The notes: generated by a model not told the origin, from the sequence alone. 64,000 nucleotides of DNA from DASYPQ01 sp036006425 (GCA_036006425.1 DASYPQ010000027.1:288423-352422); one strand, 5' to 3'. Numbered from the stretch's first letter, positions 51,022 through 60,131 are shown. Translations and numbers: made by a program.

Positions 51022-52713
51022 ATGAGGACGCTGCAGCGACGAATCGGAACCCTCGCGGCGTGGGCCGCCTGCTTCACGGTTTCCGCGGCGGCGCAGACGA
51101 CGACGCGGGTGAGCGTCGACTCCGGCGGAGTCCAGGGCCGTTATGCGAGCCGCGCGCCTTCGATCTCGGCGGACGGGCGCTACGTCGCGTTCCAGAGCGA
51201 CGCGAGGAACCTCGTCCCGGGGGACACGAACGGGACGACGGACGTGTTCGTGCACGACGCGGTGACGGGATCGACGGTCCGCGTGAGCGTCGACAACGCC
51301 GGAGGAGAGCTCCCCGCGTTCAGCGTCGACCCGTCGATCTCGGGCGACGGGCGATCCATCGCGTTCGTGTCCTTCCCGCCGCTCGGGCAAGGCGACGTGT
51401 ACGTCCGCGACCTGGGCACGGGCCAGACCTCCCTCGTCAGCGCCACGCCGGGGCACGTCCCGGGCGATGCGGCCAGCTACGCTGCGGCGATCTCGGCCGG
51501 CGGCAGGTGCGTCGCCTTCTTCAGCAACGCTTCGGATCTCGTCCCCGGCGACGTCGGCTTCACCGACTGCTTCGTCCGCGATCTCCGGACCGGCACGACG
51601 TCCTTGGTCAGCCGGAATTCCGCTGGGGTCCAGGGAAACGAAGATGTCGGCAACGTCGGGCGACCGGCGATCTCGTCGGACGGTCGCTTCGTCGCGTTCT
51701 CGAGCCGCGCGTCGAACCTCGCCGCCGGAGACACGAACCACGGGCTCGACGTCTTCCGGCGCGACACGCTGACGAACACGACGGAGCTCGTCAGCGTGGG
51801 CCAGCCGAACGGCAGCGCGGTCGCGGAGGTGTCGATCTCGGGGGACGGGCGCATCGTGGTTTTCTCGACCGACGCAGCCCTCGTCGCCGGCGACACGAAC
51901 GGGACCTTCGACGTGTACGCGCGGGACATGGTCGCGGGGACGACGACGCGGGTCAGCGTCAACTCCGCCGGCGCGCAGGTCGCCGGATACTGCGTCGATT
52001 GCTCGATCTCCTCGGATGGCCGCTGCGTCGCGTTCCGCAGCAATTCCAACGAGCTCGTCGTGGGCGATTCGAACGGGGCGGTCGACATCTTCGTGCGCGA
52101 TCTCGTCGCGCACACGACGACGCGGGCGAGCATCAGCTCCCAAGGCTTCGAGGGCGACGCCGACAGCGAAGCCCCCGCGATCTCCGCCGACGGGAGCCTC
52201 GTCGCGTTCCACAGCCTCGCGACGGATCTCGTGGCTGGCGACACGAACGGCGTCCTCGACGTCTTCGAGATCGACCGGACCTGCGTGGGAGCGATCTTCA
52301 CGTACTGCACCGCCAAGACGAACAGCCTCGCCTGCGTCCCCGCGATCGGATCGATCGGCGTGCCGAGCGTCAGCGGTCCGGACGGCTTCTTCGTCACGGC
52401 CCGGAATGTGAGGAACCGGAAGTTCGGGATGATGCTGTGGAGCCTGAAGGCGGCCAACACGCCGTTCGGCGGCGGGACGCTGTGCGTCCACACGCAGATC
52501 CACCGCACGCCGGGTCAAGGCTCCGGAGGCAGCGCGAGCGGCGACGACTGCAGCGGAGCGTACGCGTTCCACTTCACGCAGGCCTACATGGCGCAGCAGC
52601 AGCTCGGCGCGAACACGACCGTGTTCGTGCAGTACTGGAGCCGCGATCCGGGTTTCGCGCCGCCGAACAACGTCGGGCTGACGGACGCGCTGCGGTTCAC
52701 GATCTGCGAATAG
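51022..52713 (+). CDS. secreted TolB-like beta-propeller protein with planctomycete-type C-terminal domain
   Basis: 563 residues; AAGGAGGG before the ATG. A signal peptide ends near AQTTTR. Residues about 30-430 contain about seven repeats of the form SISADGRYVAFxSxAxNLVPGDTNGxxDVFVRD, a TolB-type beta-propeller with the SxDGRxVAF blade core. After about residue 432 a Cys-containing domain starts YCTAKTNSLACVPAIG and ends YWSRDPGFAPPNNVGLTDALRF, a C-terminal module I recall from extracellular planctomycete proteins. Binding function inferred. Confidence 0.78.
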   Translation: MRTLQRRIGTLAAWAACFTVSAAAQTTTRVSVDSGGVQGRYASRAPSISADGRYVAFQSDARNLVPGDTNGTTDVFVHDAVTGSTVRVSVDNAGGELPAFSVDPSISGDGRSIAFVSFPPLGQGDVYVRDLGTGQTSLVSATPGHVPGDAASYAAAISAGGRCVAFFSNASDLVPGDVGFTDCFVRDLRTGTTSLVSRNSAGVQGNEDVGNVGRPAISSDGRFVAFSSRASNLAAGDTNHGLDVFRRDTLTNTTELVSVGQPNGSAVAEVSISGDGRIVVFSTDAALVAGDTNGTFDVYARDMVAGTTTRVSVNSAGAQVAGYCVDCSISSDGRCVAFRSNSNELVVGDSNGAVDIFVRDLVAHTTTRASISSQGFEGDADSEAPAISADGSLVAFHSLATDLVAGDTNGVLDVFEIDRTCVGAIFTYCTAKTNSLACVPAIGSIGVPSVSGPDGFFVTARNVRNRKFGMMLWSLKAANTPFGGGTLCVHTQIHRTPGQGSGGSASGDDCSGAYAFHFTQAYMAQQQLGANTTVFVQYWSRDPGFAPPNNVGLTDALRFTICE

Positions 52714-52720
52714 CGCGCGG

Positions 52721-52802
52721 TGGGGAAGCCGGGAGTCGAACCCGGATGCCTTGCGGCTTCGGATTTTAAGTCCGATGCGTCTTCCGATTCCGCCACTTCC
52801 CC
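52721..52802 (-). tRNA. tRNA-Leu (TAA anticodon)
   Basis: 82 bases, minus strand. A seven-pair acceptor stem (GGGGAAG with CTTCCCC), a D arm, an anticodon loop CTTAAAA read as anticodon TAA, a class II variable arm and a TPsiC loop GGTTCGACTCC. The discriminator is A; the CCA is not encoded. Reads UUA. A minus-strand TACATT about 30 bases before the mature 5' end is a possible -10. Confidence 0.95.
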
Positions 52803-52860
52803 GTGCGCGCGACGCGTGCGCGCCAATGTAGCGACGCCGCTCGTCCGCCGCGCGTTCGCC

Positions 52861-52888
52861 TTGACCGTCCTCGGGTGCCGTGTATCCT
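52861..52888 (+). promoter_or_regulatory. strong sigma70 promoter of tRNA-Cys
   Basis: TTGACC (five of six), 16-base spacer, TATCCT (four of six). Transcription would start near 52895, seven bases before the mature tRNA 5' end. Confidence 0.75.
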
Positions 52889-52901
52889 TCTCCGCTCGAT
52901 C

Positions 52902-52977
52902 GGCGGCGTAGCCAAGTGGCTAAGGCGACGGATTGCAAATCCGTTATTCCCCGGTTCAAGTCCGGGCGCCGCCTCCA
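52902..52977 (+). tRNA. tRNA-Cys (GCA anticodon)
   Basis: 76 bases including an encoded CCA. Acceptor GGCGGCG pairs with CGCCGCC, U73 discriminator, anticodon loop with GCA. A U discriminator is the identity base for tRNA-Cys. The 111 bases after it, before the next gene, contain a short T-run and no clear terminator stem. Confidence 0.96.
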
Positions 52978-53088
52978 GCAGACCTTTTCTCCGTAACGCG
53001 CGCCGCGGATCGCGCGTACGACGCGGCGAACGACGCCCGCGGAAGTCGCGGGCTCCGGCCGGAGCGATCGCTCCGAGAAGGTCTCCCG

Positions 53089-54063
53089 ATGAAATCCGTC
53101 TGCCTGCTCGTCGCCCTGCTGGTCCTCGCCCCGTCCACGCGCGCCGGAGGTCTCGATGCGAAGCGCGTCGCCGCGGATGCGCGGTGGGTCGCGCACTTCG
53201 ACATGGAGGCGCTGCTGCGCTCGAAGCTGTACACGGAGCTGAAGGAAGCGGAGCCCTCGATCGACGCCCACATCGACGTCGAGGAGATGAAGGCCGAGTT
53301 CGGCATCGATCCTCTCCACGACCTGCGCTCGCTGACCGTCTACTGCGCCGGCACCAAGTCCGAGGACACGGTCGCGATCCTCGTCGGCAACGAGAAGCTC
53401 GACCAGGCGGAGGCGCGCCTCGGCGCGATGGACGGGCACCGCACGCTCGACGTCGGCGGGCACGTCGTCCACCTCTTCGGGGAACACGACGAGACCTGGT
53501 ACGCGTACGTGAGCACGCCGACGGGCGGATCCGACCGCGTCGTCGTGCTCGCCAGGGGCCAGAAGCTGCTCGAGCAGGGCCTCGCGGTGCTCGACGGACG
53601 CGCGGCGAACCTCGCGAGCGCCGACGGTGCGCTCATCCGGGCCAAGCCGCAGGCGGGCTCGATCGTGTTCGCCGCGTGCTCGCAGAGCCTCGCCGAGCTC
53701 GGCGAGATCGGCAGCGAGCAGGCCTCCGCGATCGCGCGGCTCGCCCAGTCGTTCGTGCTCGACGTCGGCGAGGACCGCGGCGAGCTGTTCGCGAACCTCG
53801 CCATCACGACGGAGAAGCCCGAGGACGCGCTGCGCGTCCAGCAGGTCCTCCAGGGCGCGACCGCGCTGCTCTCGCTCGTCGGCGGGGACGAAGGAGAGAG
53901 CGCCAGGATCCAGCACCTCGTCGCCGCGCTGCGGTTCGAGTCGCTCGGCTCGATGATGAACGCGAAGTTCCGCTACCCCGTGCGCGACCTGATCGAGGAC
54001 CTCCAGGCCCTCGACGACGAGTCCCCGCACCCGCACCACCACCAGGGCCACCACGGCAAATGA
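53089..54063 (+). CDS. secreted hypothetical protein (DUF3352-like)
   Basis: 324 residues with a signal peptide (VCLLVALLVLAPSTRA). The body has a repeated ferredoxin-like look: ADARWVAHFDMEALLRS, then SLTVYCAG, TVAILVGN and later IVFAACSQSLAEL, with an acidic/His-rich C-terminus (HPHHHQGHHGK) that may bind metal. It resembles planctomycete secreted proteins of the DUF3352 kind by general pattern; the match is not certain. Function unknown. An ECF sigma factor gene begins 55 bases downstream. Confidence 0.6.
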   Translation: MKSVCLLVALLVLAPSTRAGGLDAKRVAADARWVAHFDMEALLRSKLYTELKEAEPSIDAHIDVEEMKAEFGIDPLHDLRSLTVYCAGTKSEDTVAILVGNEKLDQAEARLGAMDGHRTLDVGGHVVHLFGEHDETWYAYVSTPTGGSDRVVVLARGQKLLEQGLAVLDGRAANLASADGALIRAKPQAGSIVFAACSQSLAELGEIGSEQASAIARLAQSFVLDVGEDRGELFANLAITTEKPEDALRVQQVLQGATALLSLVGGDEGESARIQHLVAALRFESLGSMMNAKFRYPVRDLIEDLQALDDESPHPHHHQGHHGK

Positions 54064-54118
54064 TCGAGCAGGCGATCGGAAACGAAGCGCCGCGAGCCGC
54101 GCAGCGGATGCCCGAGTC

Positions 54119-54727
54119 GTGGAGACGATGCAAGACCCGCTGGAGGACCGGAGCTCGGAGGAGCTCGCGCGCGGAGCCCAGGGCGGCTCCCGCGCCTGTT
54201 TCGGCGAGCTCGTCGCGCGCCACGAGCGCGCGCTGCGCGCCTTCCTCTTCCAGCGGACCCGCTCGCACGAGGACGCCGAGGAGCTCGCGCAGGAGTCCTT
54301 CCTGCGCGCGTGGAGCAAGATCGGAACGTACAGCGACGCGTGGAGGTTCTCGACCTGGCTCTTCGCGCTGGCGCGCCGGGTCGCGGCGACGCGCCATCGC
54401 GACGCGGATCGCCGTGCGGTCCCGCATCGCGACGCCGACGACGAGACGGTCGAGCAGCTCGGCGTCGACGTCGATCCCGGCGAGCGACTCGACGCGCACG
54501 AGGCGCACACGCGGATCTGGGAGCTCGCGGCGCGCGTGCTCACCGAGGAGCAGCGCTCGGCGCTCTGGCTGCGCTACGCCGAGGACCAGTCGATCGAGGA
54601 AATCGCCGGCGTGCTCGGGCGCCGGCCCGTCGCCGTCCGCGCGCTGCTCTTCCGCGCGCGGGAGACGCTCGCCGGTCACCTCGCACCCCGCCCGAGCGGC
54701 CTGACCCGGCCTTCGCCGTCGCCATGA
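54119..54727 (+). CDS. ECF-type RNA polymerase sigma factor
   Basis: 202 residues from GTG 54119, or 199 from ATG 54128. Region 2 is FGELVARHERALRAFLFQRTRSHEDAEELAQESFLRAWSKI, a good sigma70 r2; region 4 is EEQRSALWLRYAEDQSIEEIAGVLGRRPVAVRALLFRARETL. No region 3 or 1.1. The next gene starts inside its stop (ATGA) and encodes a one-pass membrane protein, the usual cognate anti-sigma layout. The stress signal is unknown. Confidence 0.9.
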   Translation: METMQDPLEDRSSEELARGAQGGSRACFGELVARHERALRAFLFQRTRSHEDAEELAQESFLRAWSKIGTYSDAWRFSTWLFALARRVAATRHRDADRRAVPHRDADDETVEQLGVDVDPGERLDAHEAHTRIWELAARVLTEEQRSALWLRYAEDQSIEEIAGVLGRRPVAVRALLFRARETLAGHLAPRPSGLTRPSPSP

Positions 54728-55152
54728 AACGCTCCGAACACCGCCGCATCGAAGCGCTGCTGCGCAGCGGCGCAGCGGGCGCGCGCGTCCCGCCCTCGAG
54801 CGGGATGCGCGACCGCGTGCTCGCCGCGATCGCGCCGCGTCCGTCGCGGCGCGCCTGGGTCTCGATCGCGGCGGCAGCGCTGCTCCTCGTGGTCGGCGCG
54901 GCCTGGCTCGCCCGCCCGCGCGGCCCGGACCCGGCGCCGCTCGCGGGAGGGCCGCGGGTCTCCGAGCTCGCGCCGAAGCTCGCCGCTCTCGGGTCCCTCG
55001 AGCGCGCGTCGACGGTGAAGCTCCAGCAGACGCTCGACCAGCCGCTGCTCGGCGAGGTCGACCGGCTCGCGCGCGACTCGAGGTCGCTGGGGCGGTTCCT
55101 GCTCCACCGCGTGCCGTCCTTTCTCGTGTGCGTCGACGAGGATTCCCGCTGA
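54724..55152 (+). CDS. probable membrane anti-sigma factor
   Basis: 142 residues. A cytoplasmic N-terminal ~40 residues, one transmembrane helix at about 46-62 (VSIAAAALLLVVGAAWLA), and a short outer part. There is no HxxxCxxC zinc motif of classic ZAS anti-sigma factors, so it is placed by topology and by translational coupling (ATGA) to the ECF sigma gene. Could alternatively be a sigma-factor-linked sensor. Confidence 0.6.
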   Translation: MKRSEHRRIEALLRSGAAGARVPPSSGMRDRVLAAIAPRPSRRAWVSIAAAALLLVVGAAWLARPRGPDPAPLAGGPRVSELAPKLAALGSLERASTVKLQQTLDQPLLGEVDRLARDSRSLGRFLLHRVPSFLVCVDEDSR

Positions 55153-55162
55153 CGCGGAGTGC

Positions 55163-55168
55163 TAGGCT
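55163..55168 (+). promoter_or_regulatory. candidate -10 element for leaderless membrane protein gene
   Basis: TAGGCT six bases before the ATG at 55175. A GGGG directly before the ATG could also act as a weak ribosome-binding site. Confidence 0.35.
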
Positions 55169-55174
55169 CTGGGG

Positions 55175-55897
55175 ATGCGATCCCCGGAGACGAGGACCTC
55201 CGCGCTCGACCTCGTCCTCCCGTTCACCGTCGCCGCGATCGGCGCGCTCGGCGCGCTGCCCGGGTCCCGATCGGGGCCGGACCCGGTCGCGCTCCTCGTC
55301 TGGCTCGCGCTCTGGTCCGCGCCGGCGGGATTCCTGTGCGGCGCCGGGAAGGTCGCGACCGCACCGCTCGCTCTGCTCGCGCCCGGCCTGTGGATGGGGC
55401 TCGTCGCCCTCGTCGACGGCCTCTCGCCGCGCGATCTGCCGTCGCCGGCGTGGGCGGCGCTCGCGTGGACCGGTCTCTACGCCGCCGGGTTCGGATGCGG
55501 GCGACTCGCTCCGGGACGCGGCCTCGCGGGAGCGGGAGCGCTGCTCCTCCTCGCGGGGTTCCTCTCCGGGCTCCCGATCGCAGCCGGTTCCTTCGGCGCG
55601 GCGCTCCCTCCCGAGGTTTCGGCGCGCCTGCTCGATCTCGCGCCGACGACACTCCTCGCGGAGTGCGCGGGTCTCGACTGGCTGCGACACCCCGCGATCT
55701 ACGACGCCGCGGGGACCGCGGACATCGATCCCGCGCTGCGCCACGCGTTCCGCGGCCCGCTTGCAGGCCCGCTCGCCTTTGTGGTGGGATGCGCGCTCGC
55801 GGCTCTGGGAGCGGGGATCGCCCGCACGCGATCCAAAGCCTCCGAACGAGAACGATGGCCCTCCACAAGTACTTCTGCACCTTCCCCCAGGACCTGA
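55175..55897 (+). CDS. multi-pass membrane protein of unknown function
   Basis: 240 residues with five to six hydrophobic segments and many Gly/Ala/Leu. No motif I recognise. The last ~14 residues overlap the start of the NIL-domain gene (55855) in another frame, so the true C-terminus may be shorter in function. It lies between the sigma/anti-sigma pair and the NIL gene. Confidence 0.6.
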   Translation: MRSPETRTSALDLVLPFTVAAIGALGALPGSRSGPDPVALLVWLALWSAPAGFLCGAGKVATAPLALLAPGLWMGLVALVDGLSPRDLPSPAWAALAWTGLYAAGFGCGRLAPGRGLAGAGALLLLAGFLSGLPIAAGSFGAALPPEVSARLLDLAPTTLLAECAGLDWLRHPAIYDAAGTADIDPALRHAFRGPLAGPLAFVVGCALAALGAGIARTRSKASERERWPSTSTSAPSPRT

Positions 55898-56097
55898 TCT
55901 CCGAGCCGATCATCTCCCACACCCTGGGAGCGAAGTTCGGCGTGGTCCCGAACATCCGCGCCGCGAGCATCACGGACACGATGGCGCTCGTCGCGGTCGA
56001 GATCGAAGGCGACGAGCCCGCGATCCAGTCCTCCGTCTCCTACCTGAAGGACCGCGGGGTCAAGGTCGAGGAGATCACGGACGCCGAGGACCGCTAG
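55855..56097 (+). CDS. NIL-domain protein
   Basis: 80 residues, the size of a single NIL (ferredoxin-like, ACT-type) domain: MALHKYFCTFPQDLISEPIISH, TDTMALVAVEIEGDEPAI, YLKDRGVKVEEI. In other proteins this domain follows the MetN methionine transporter ATPase and senses its substrate. As a lone small protein its role is unknown. It overlaps the end of the upstream membrane protein gene. Confidence 0.85.
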   Translation: MALHKYFCTFPQDLISEPIISHTLGAKFGVVPNIRAASITDTMALVAVEIEGDEPAIQSSVSYLKDRGVKVEEITDAEDR

Positions 56098-56107
56098 GAG
56101 TCCGCGG

Positions 56108-57952
56108 ATGAGGCCGGCGGCTCTGCGCCTGTGCCTCGTCGCGCTCGTGTCGTCCGCGGCCTGCGGAGGTCGCACGAATCTCCAGCAGGAAGCGCGTTGG
56201 CGGACGCCGCAGTCCGGTGCCGTCGTCAGCGAGCATCCGCTGGCGACGAAGGTCGGCCTCGACATCCTGGACAAAGGCGGCAATGCGGCGGACGCCGCGG
56301 TCGCGGTTGCGCTCGCGCTCGCGGTCGTCTATCCGCAGGCCGGCAACCTCGGCGGCGGGGGGTTCGCGGTCTGGGTCCCGCACGTCGGCGAAGCGCGCGC
56401 GTTCGATTTCCAGCCGACCGCGCCCGCGGCGGCGAGCGTCGATCGCTTCCTCGACGGCGACGGGAAGCTCGTCGACGCGCGCTCGCTCGTCGGTCCGCTG
56501 TCCGTCTGCGTGCCGGGCTCGCCGCGCGGCCTGTACGAGCTCTGGCACAGCTGCGGTTCGCGCCTCTTGCGCTTCGACGAGCTCGTGCAGCCCGCGCTCG
56601 ATCTCGCACGGCAGGGGTTCGAGGTGGACGCGTGGCTCGCGCACGAGCTCGCGCGGCCGGAGATGCGCGCGAAGATGAATTCCGCCGCGCGCGAGGTCTT
56701 CTATCCGGGCGGTCGGCCGCTGCGCGAGCGCGAGGTGCTGCGCCAGCCCGATCTCGCCGCGACGCTCGAGCTCCTCGCCGGGCAGGGACCGCAGGCGTTC
56801 TACGTCGGCCGGGTCGCCGACAAGATCGTCGCCGAGATCGCCGCGACCCCCGTTCCGCCCGCCGCGGGCGAGATCGCCGCGGCGGCGGGCAGTCCGTGGA
56901 TCACGCCCGCGGACCTCGCCGCGTACAAGGTCGTGCTGCGCCCTCCGCTGCGCGGATGGTTCCGCGGCATGGAGATCCTGACGATGGCGCCGCCGAGCTC
57001 CGGGGGCATCGTCCTCTTGCAAGCGCTCGGCATCCTCGAAGGTCTCCCGCTCGACGCGCAGAAGGCGCGCGCCGCGGCGAACCGCGCGATCGAGCGCGAG
57101 AAGGGCGTCGCCGCCGGCGTCGACAGCCCGAACCTCGACGAACGCATGGTGCACTGGTGGATCGAGGCGATGCGGTGCGCGTTCGCCGACCGCGCCGAGC
57201 ACATGGGCGACCCCGATTTCGTCGCGGTCCCCGTGCGCGAGCTCCTCTCGTCCGACTGGATCGCGCGGCGACGCGTCTCGATCGGCCAGAACGCCGATCC
57301 CACCGTCGCGGCCTGGCAGCCGGCGCACGAAGGGACGGAGACGACGCACGTCTCCGTGCTCGACCGCGAGGGCAACGCGGTCAGCCTGACGACGACGATC
57401 AACTCGTTCTTCGGCAGCGGGATCCTCGTCGGCGGAGCGGGGTTCTTCCTGAACGACTCGATCGACGATTTCGCGCTCGCCGCGGGGAAGCCGAACCAGT
57501 TCGGGCTCGTCGGCGGTGCGGCGAACGCGCTCGCGCCGGGAAAGCGGCCGCTCTCGTCGATGACGCCGACGATCGTGCGCGACGGCGGCCACGCGACCGT
57601 GATCGTGCTCGGCAGCCCGGGCGGCCCGCGGATCATCACCTCGATCCTCCAGGTGCTCCTGCGCGTGCTCGTCCTCGATCAATCGATGCCCGACGCGGTC
57701 GCGGCGCCCAGGCTGCACCAGCAGTGGAGCCCGAGCGAGACGACGTTCGAGGAGACGTTCGATCCCGTGATCCTCGACGAGTTGAAGAACCGGCGCGGAC
57801 ACCAGGTCCGGCCGGTGCACGAGCGCTACGGCAGCGTCCAGGCGATCTGGCTCCCCGACGTCGGCGGCATGCCGATCGCGGTCAGCGATCCGCGCCGCGG
57901 CGGGACCGCGGGCGTCCAGGGACACCCGCCGTCGACTCCGTCGCGCCCCTGA
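56108..57952 (+). CDS. ggt: gamma-glutamyltransferase lipoprotein
   Basis: 614 residues. Lipoprotein signal ends at Cys19 (SSAAC). The two halves of the family are present: DILDKGGNAADAAVAVALAL early, and the self-cleavage site with the nucleophile Thr412 in TETTHVSVLDREG. Downstream GSGILVGGAGFFLNDSIDDF and GSPGGPRI complete the small subunit. Cleaves glutathione and transfers gamma-glutamyl groups; predicted extracytoplasmic. The AGGAG before the ATG overlaps the end of the NIL gene. Confidence 0.92.
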   Translation: MRPAALRLCLVALVSSAACGGRTNLQQEARWRTPQSGAVVSEHPLATKVGLDILDKGGNAADAAVAVALALAVVYPQAGNLGGGGFAVWVPHVGEARAFDFQPTAPAAASVDRFLDGDGKLVDARSLVGPLSVCVPGSPRGLYELWHSCGSRLLRFDELVQPALDLARQGFEVDAWLAHELARPEMRAKMNSAAREVFYPGGRPLREREVLRQPDLAATLELLAGQGPQAFYVGRVADKIVAEIAATPVPPAAGEIAAAAGSPWITPADLAAYKVVLRPPLRGWFRGMEILTMAPPSSGGIVLLQALGILEGLPLDAQKARAAANRAIEREKGVAAGVDSPNLDERMVHWWIEAMRCAFADRAEHMGDPDFVAVPVRELLSSDWIARRRVSIGQNADPTVAAWQPAHEGTETTHVSVLDREGNAVSLTTTINSFFGSGILVGGAGFFLNDSIDDFALAAGKPNQFGLVGGAANALAPGKRPLSSMTPTIVRDGGHATVIVLGSPGGPRIITSILQVLLRVLVLDQSMPDAVAAPRLHQQWSPSETTFEETFDPVILDELKNRRGHQVRPVHERYGSVQAIWLPDVGGMPIAVSDPRRGGTAGVQGHPPSTPSRP

Positions 57953-57964
57953 CCGCGCGGCGTC

Positions 57965-58378
57965 TCAGCGCGGCGACTCGTTCCCGGCGGGCGGCGCGGG
58001 CTCCGGCGCGCGCGCGGTCCCCTTGGAACCGCGGAAGATCCAGAAGCCGACCGCGACGACGACGATCGCGCCGACGGCGAGGAGTGCCGGCACGAGGACG
58101 CCGCGCTTCTGTGGAGGCGGCGCTCGCCGCGCGGCGACGGGAGCGGGCACCGGCGTCGGCGCGGGCGCAGGAGCCGCAGCAGGCGCAGGCGCTGCCGCCG
58201 GCGCGGGCGCGGGCGGCGGCGCGACCGCGCGCCGCGGTGCAGCGGCGGGCGCGGGCGAAGGCGGCGTGATCTCGACGACGCCGCCGCAGGTGCGGCATTT
58301 CGCCCGGTTGGGCGTGAACGACGCCGGGATCTGGAAGCGCGCGCGGCAGGATCCGCACACTCCGACGCGGGGAGTCAT
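57965..58378 (-). CDS. zinc-ribbon, Pro/Ala-rich single-pass membrane protein
   Basis: 137 residues. A zinc ribbon with Cys8, Cys11, Cys28 and Cys31 (CGSC, CRTC), a long Ala/Pro linker (about 38-95), and a C-terminal transmembrane helix (VPALLAVGAIVVVAVGFWIF). The zinc ribbon resembles those of MJ0042-type proteins. Predicted tail-anchored with the ribbon in the cytoplasm. A minus-strand TATCCT (58387-58392) ends eight bases before the ATG. Confidence 0.7.
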   Translation of the reverse strand: MTPRVGVCGSCRARFQIPASFTPNRAKCRTCGGVVEITPPSPAPAAAPRRAVAPPPAPAPAAAPAPAAAPAPAPTPVPAPVAARRAPPPQKRGVLVPALLAVGAIVVVAVGFWIFRGSKGTARAPEPAPPAGNESPR

Positions 58379-58386
58379 TCCCGCGG

Positions 58387-58392
58387 AGGATA
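58387..58392 (-). promoter_or_regulatory. candidate -10 element for the zinc-ribbon gene (leaderless)
   Basis: Minus-strand TATCCT with eight bases before the ATG at 58378. Confidence 0.35.
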
Positions 58393-58398
58393 CTCGAT

Positions 58399-60108
58399 CT
58401 ACCGGTGGATCCGGAAGACGAGGATTCCAGGCCCGAATGCGTCCGCCGTGAGCAGCCGCTTCGCCAGGTCGCGCGCTCCCTGGTACTCGATCGGGCCCGT
58501 GTCGCCGAGCGCTGGAATGCGGCCGTCGGAGCGGTAGACGAGCTCCCCGAGCTCGCGCGCGGCGCGCTCGATCGCGTCCCCGGAATAGAGCGACCGGATC
58601 CTCTGCGAGTCCTCGACCAGGACGAGATCGGCGCCGGTCTCGCGGATCCACGCCTTCGCGCGCTCGACGTCGAGGTTGTGCGGATCGAAACGCCTAGCCA
58701 CCGGGAGCAGCCGCAGCTTCCAGCCGCGATCGCCGCCGCGGGTCGGCGGGAGGAGGCGCTGGTACGCGATCCAGGGCAACGTGAGCTCGGTCGGGTCCTC
58801 GAGATCCTCGCGCAGCGTGTCGGCCTCGACGAGCAGGGGCAGCACGGTGCCCGGCGTCGTCAGGATCCGCTCCTTCGGATCGACCTCGCGCCGGATCCAA
58901 TCCGCCGCGCGCTCGAGCGTGTCCGGCGACGCCGCCGTGCGCGCGAAGCAGGACGCGACGACGAGCGGAACCGCGACGAGCGCCGCGCCCGCGGCGAGCG
59001 CGACGGCCCGGTGCGCTCCCGCGAACAGCCACGCGAGCGCCGCCGCCGCGAGGCACGCGAGGTACGGGATCAAGGGCAGGAGGAACCGGTCGTGGACGTT
59101 CGGGTCGAGAGCGAGGACACCGGCGTACGGCACGACGTACGCGAGCACGACCGCGAGGTCGAGCCGCTCGCCCGCGTCGGCCAGCGCGCGGCGCCGTCGG
59201 ACGGCGACGAACGCGACGATCGCTCCGATCGGCGCGAGGGCGAGGAGCAGCGGGTCGTGCTCCCACAGGAGCCGCGTCAGCGCCGGGATGCCGCCGAGGT
59301 TCGCGAGACTCGGCTGGATCCAGTGCGCGCCGCCCTGGTCGGGACCGAGGTGCACGCCGTGCGCGTCGACGTAGGGGAGTCCCGGGTAGAACGCGAACGC
59401 CGCCGCGGCCGCGGCGAGGCAGGCGCCGCCGGCCGCCGCGCACGCCGCGATCCGCCGGCGCGAGCCGAGGACGACGGCGAGCGCGAGCGGCGGGAGCGTG
59501 AAGAGCCCGTTCTGGAGCGCTGCGGCGGCCGCGGCCGCGGCGAGTACCCCGAGCGCGATCCGCGCCGGAGTCGCGCGCTCGCGGACGCGCAGCGCGCAGA
59601 GCACCGCGGCGAGCGCCAGGGTCGCCTGGATCCCGTGCGGGCGCGCTTGTCCCGCGAAGAGGAGCGCGAGCAGGCTCGTGGCCGCGAACAGCGCCGCGAG
59701 GAGCGCCGCGCCCGGCGCGAGGAAGCGCCGTGCGAGGAACCACGTCGCGAGGACGCCGAGCACCGAGAAGAGCGCGACCGTCGCGCGGACGAGCAGGAAG
59801 GGGCGCGCCGCGGCGGCGAGGTGCGCGCGCTCGGCGCCTGCTCCCGCGACCTGCGCGGGAACCGCCGGGTACGGGAGCAGCGCGAGCGCGCGCGCGACGA
59901 GCGAGGGATAGCGGTCGGCGTAACGCACTCCCTGGACGAGCGCGGGATCGCTCTCGAAGGACTGGAGCTGGTACGCGATGAACGCGTCCGGCTCGACGCG
60001 GTGCGGGAGCTCGCGCCCGAGCCCCGCGCAGCGCAGGAGGGCGGCGAGGACCACGATGGCGGCGAGAGCCGCGATCTGCGGGCGCGCGGCGCGGCGAGGG
60101 ACGCCCAT
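58399..60108 (-). CDS. PMT-like multi-pass membrane glycosyltransferase candidate, copy A
   Basis: 569 residues with about ten hydrophobic segments, and a long loop starting VEPDAFIAYQLQSFESDP after the first. Its closest relative in the window is the neighbouring copy at 60132-61820. Shared motifs include FAGQARPHGIQATLALAAVL, LDPNVHDRFLLPLIPYLACL and a C-terminal soluble domain ending GPGILVFRIHR. GT-C fold membership is inferred from the layout and first acidic loop, not proven. Candidate leaderless -10 at 60116-60121. Confidence 0.68.
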   Translation of the reverse strand: MGVPRRAARPQIAALAAIVVLAALLRCAGLGRELPHRVEPDAFIAYQLQSFESDPALVQGVRYADRYPSLVARALALLPYPAVPAQVAGAGAERAHLAAAARPFLLVRATVALFSVLGVLATWFLARRFLAPGAALLAALFAATSLLALLFAGQARPHGIQATLALAAVLCALRVRERATPARIALGVLAAAAAAAALQNGLFTLPPLALAVVLGSRRRIAACAAAGGACLAAAAAAFAFYPGLPYVDAHGVHLGPDQGGAHWIQPSLANLGGIPALTRLLWEHDPLLLALAPIGAIVAFVAVRRRRALADAGERLDLAVVLAYVVPYAGVLALDPNVHDRFLLPLIPYLACLAAAALAWLFAGAHRAVALAAGAALVAVPLVVASCFARTAASPDTLERAADWIRREVDPKERILTTPGTVLPLLVEADTLREDLEDPTELTLPWIAYQRLLPPTRGGDRGWKLRLLPVARRFDPHNLDVERAKAWIRETGADLVLVEDSQRIRSLYSGDAIERAARELGELVYRSDGRIPALGDTGPIEYQGARDLAKRLLTADAFGPGILVFRIHR

Positions 60109-60115
60109 CGCGGGA

Positions 60116-60121
60116 AGTCTA
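60116..60121 (-). promoter_or_regulatory. candidate -10 element for GT-C copy A (leaderless)
   Basis: Minus-strand TAGACT, seven bases before the ATG at 60108. It sits in the 23-base gap after copy B on the same strand. Confidence 0.35.
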
Positions 60122-60131
60122 GCCCGCCCGC

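Noticed and set aside
47674..54543. A minus-strand open frame of 2289 codons across ETF-QO, pepA, the TolB gene, both tRNAs and the sigma gene
   Set aside because: It runs opposite to well-supported genes and across tRNA genes; its protein is low-complexity Arg/Ala/Asp-rich, an effect of high GC at codon position 3.
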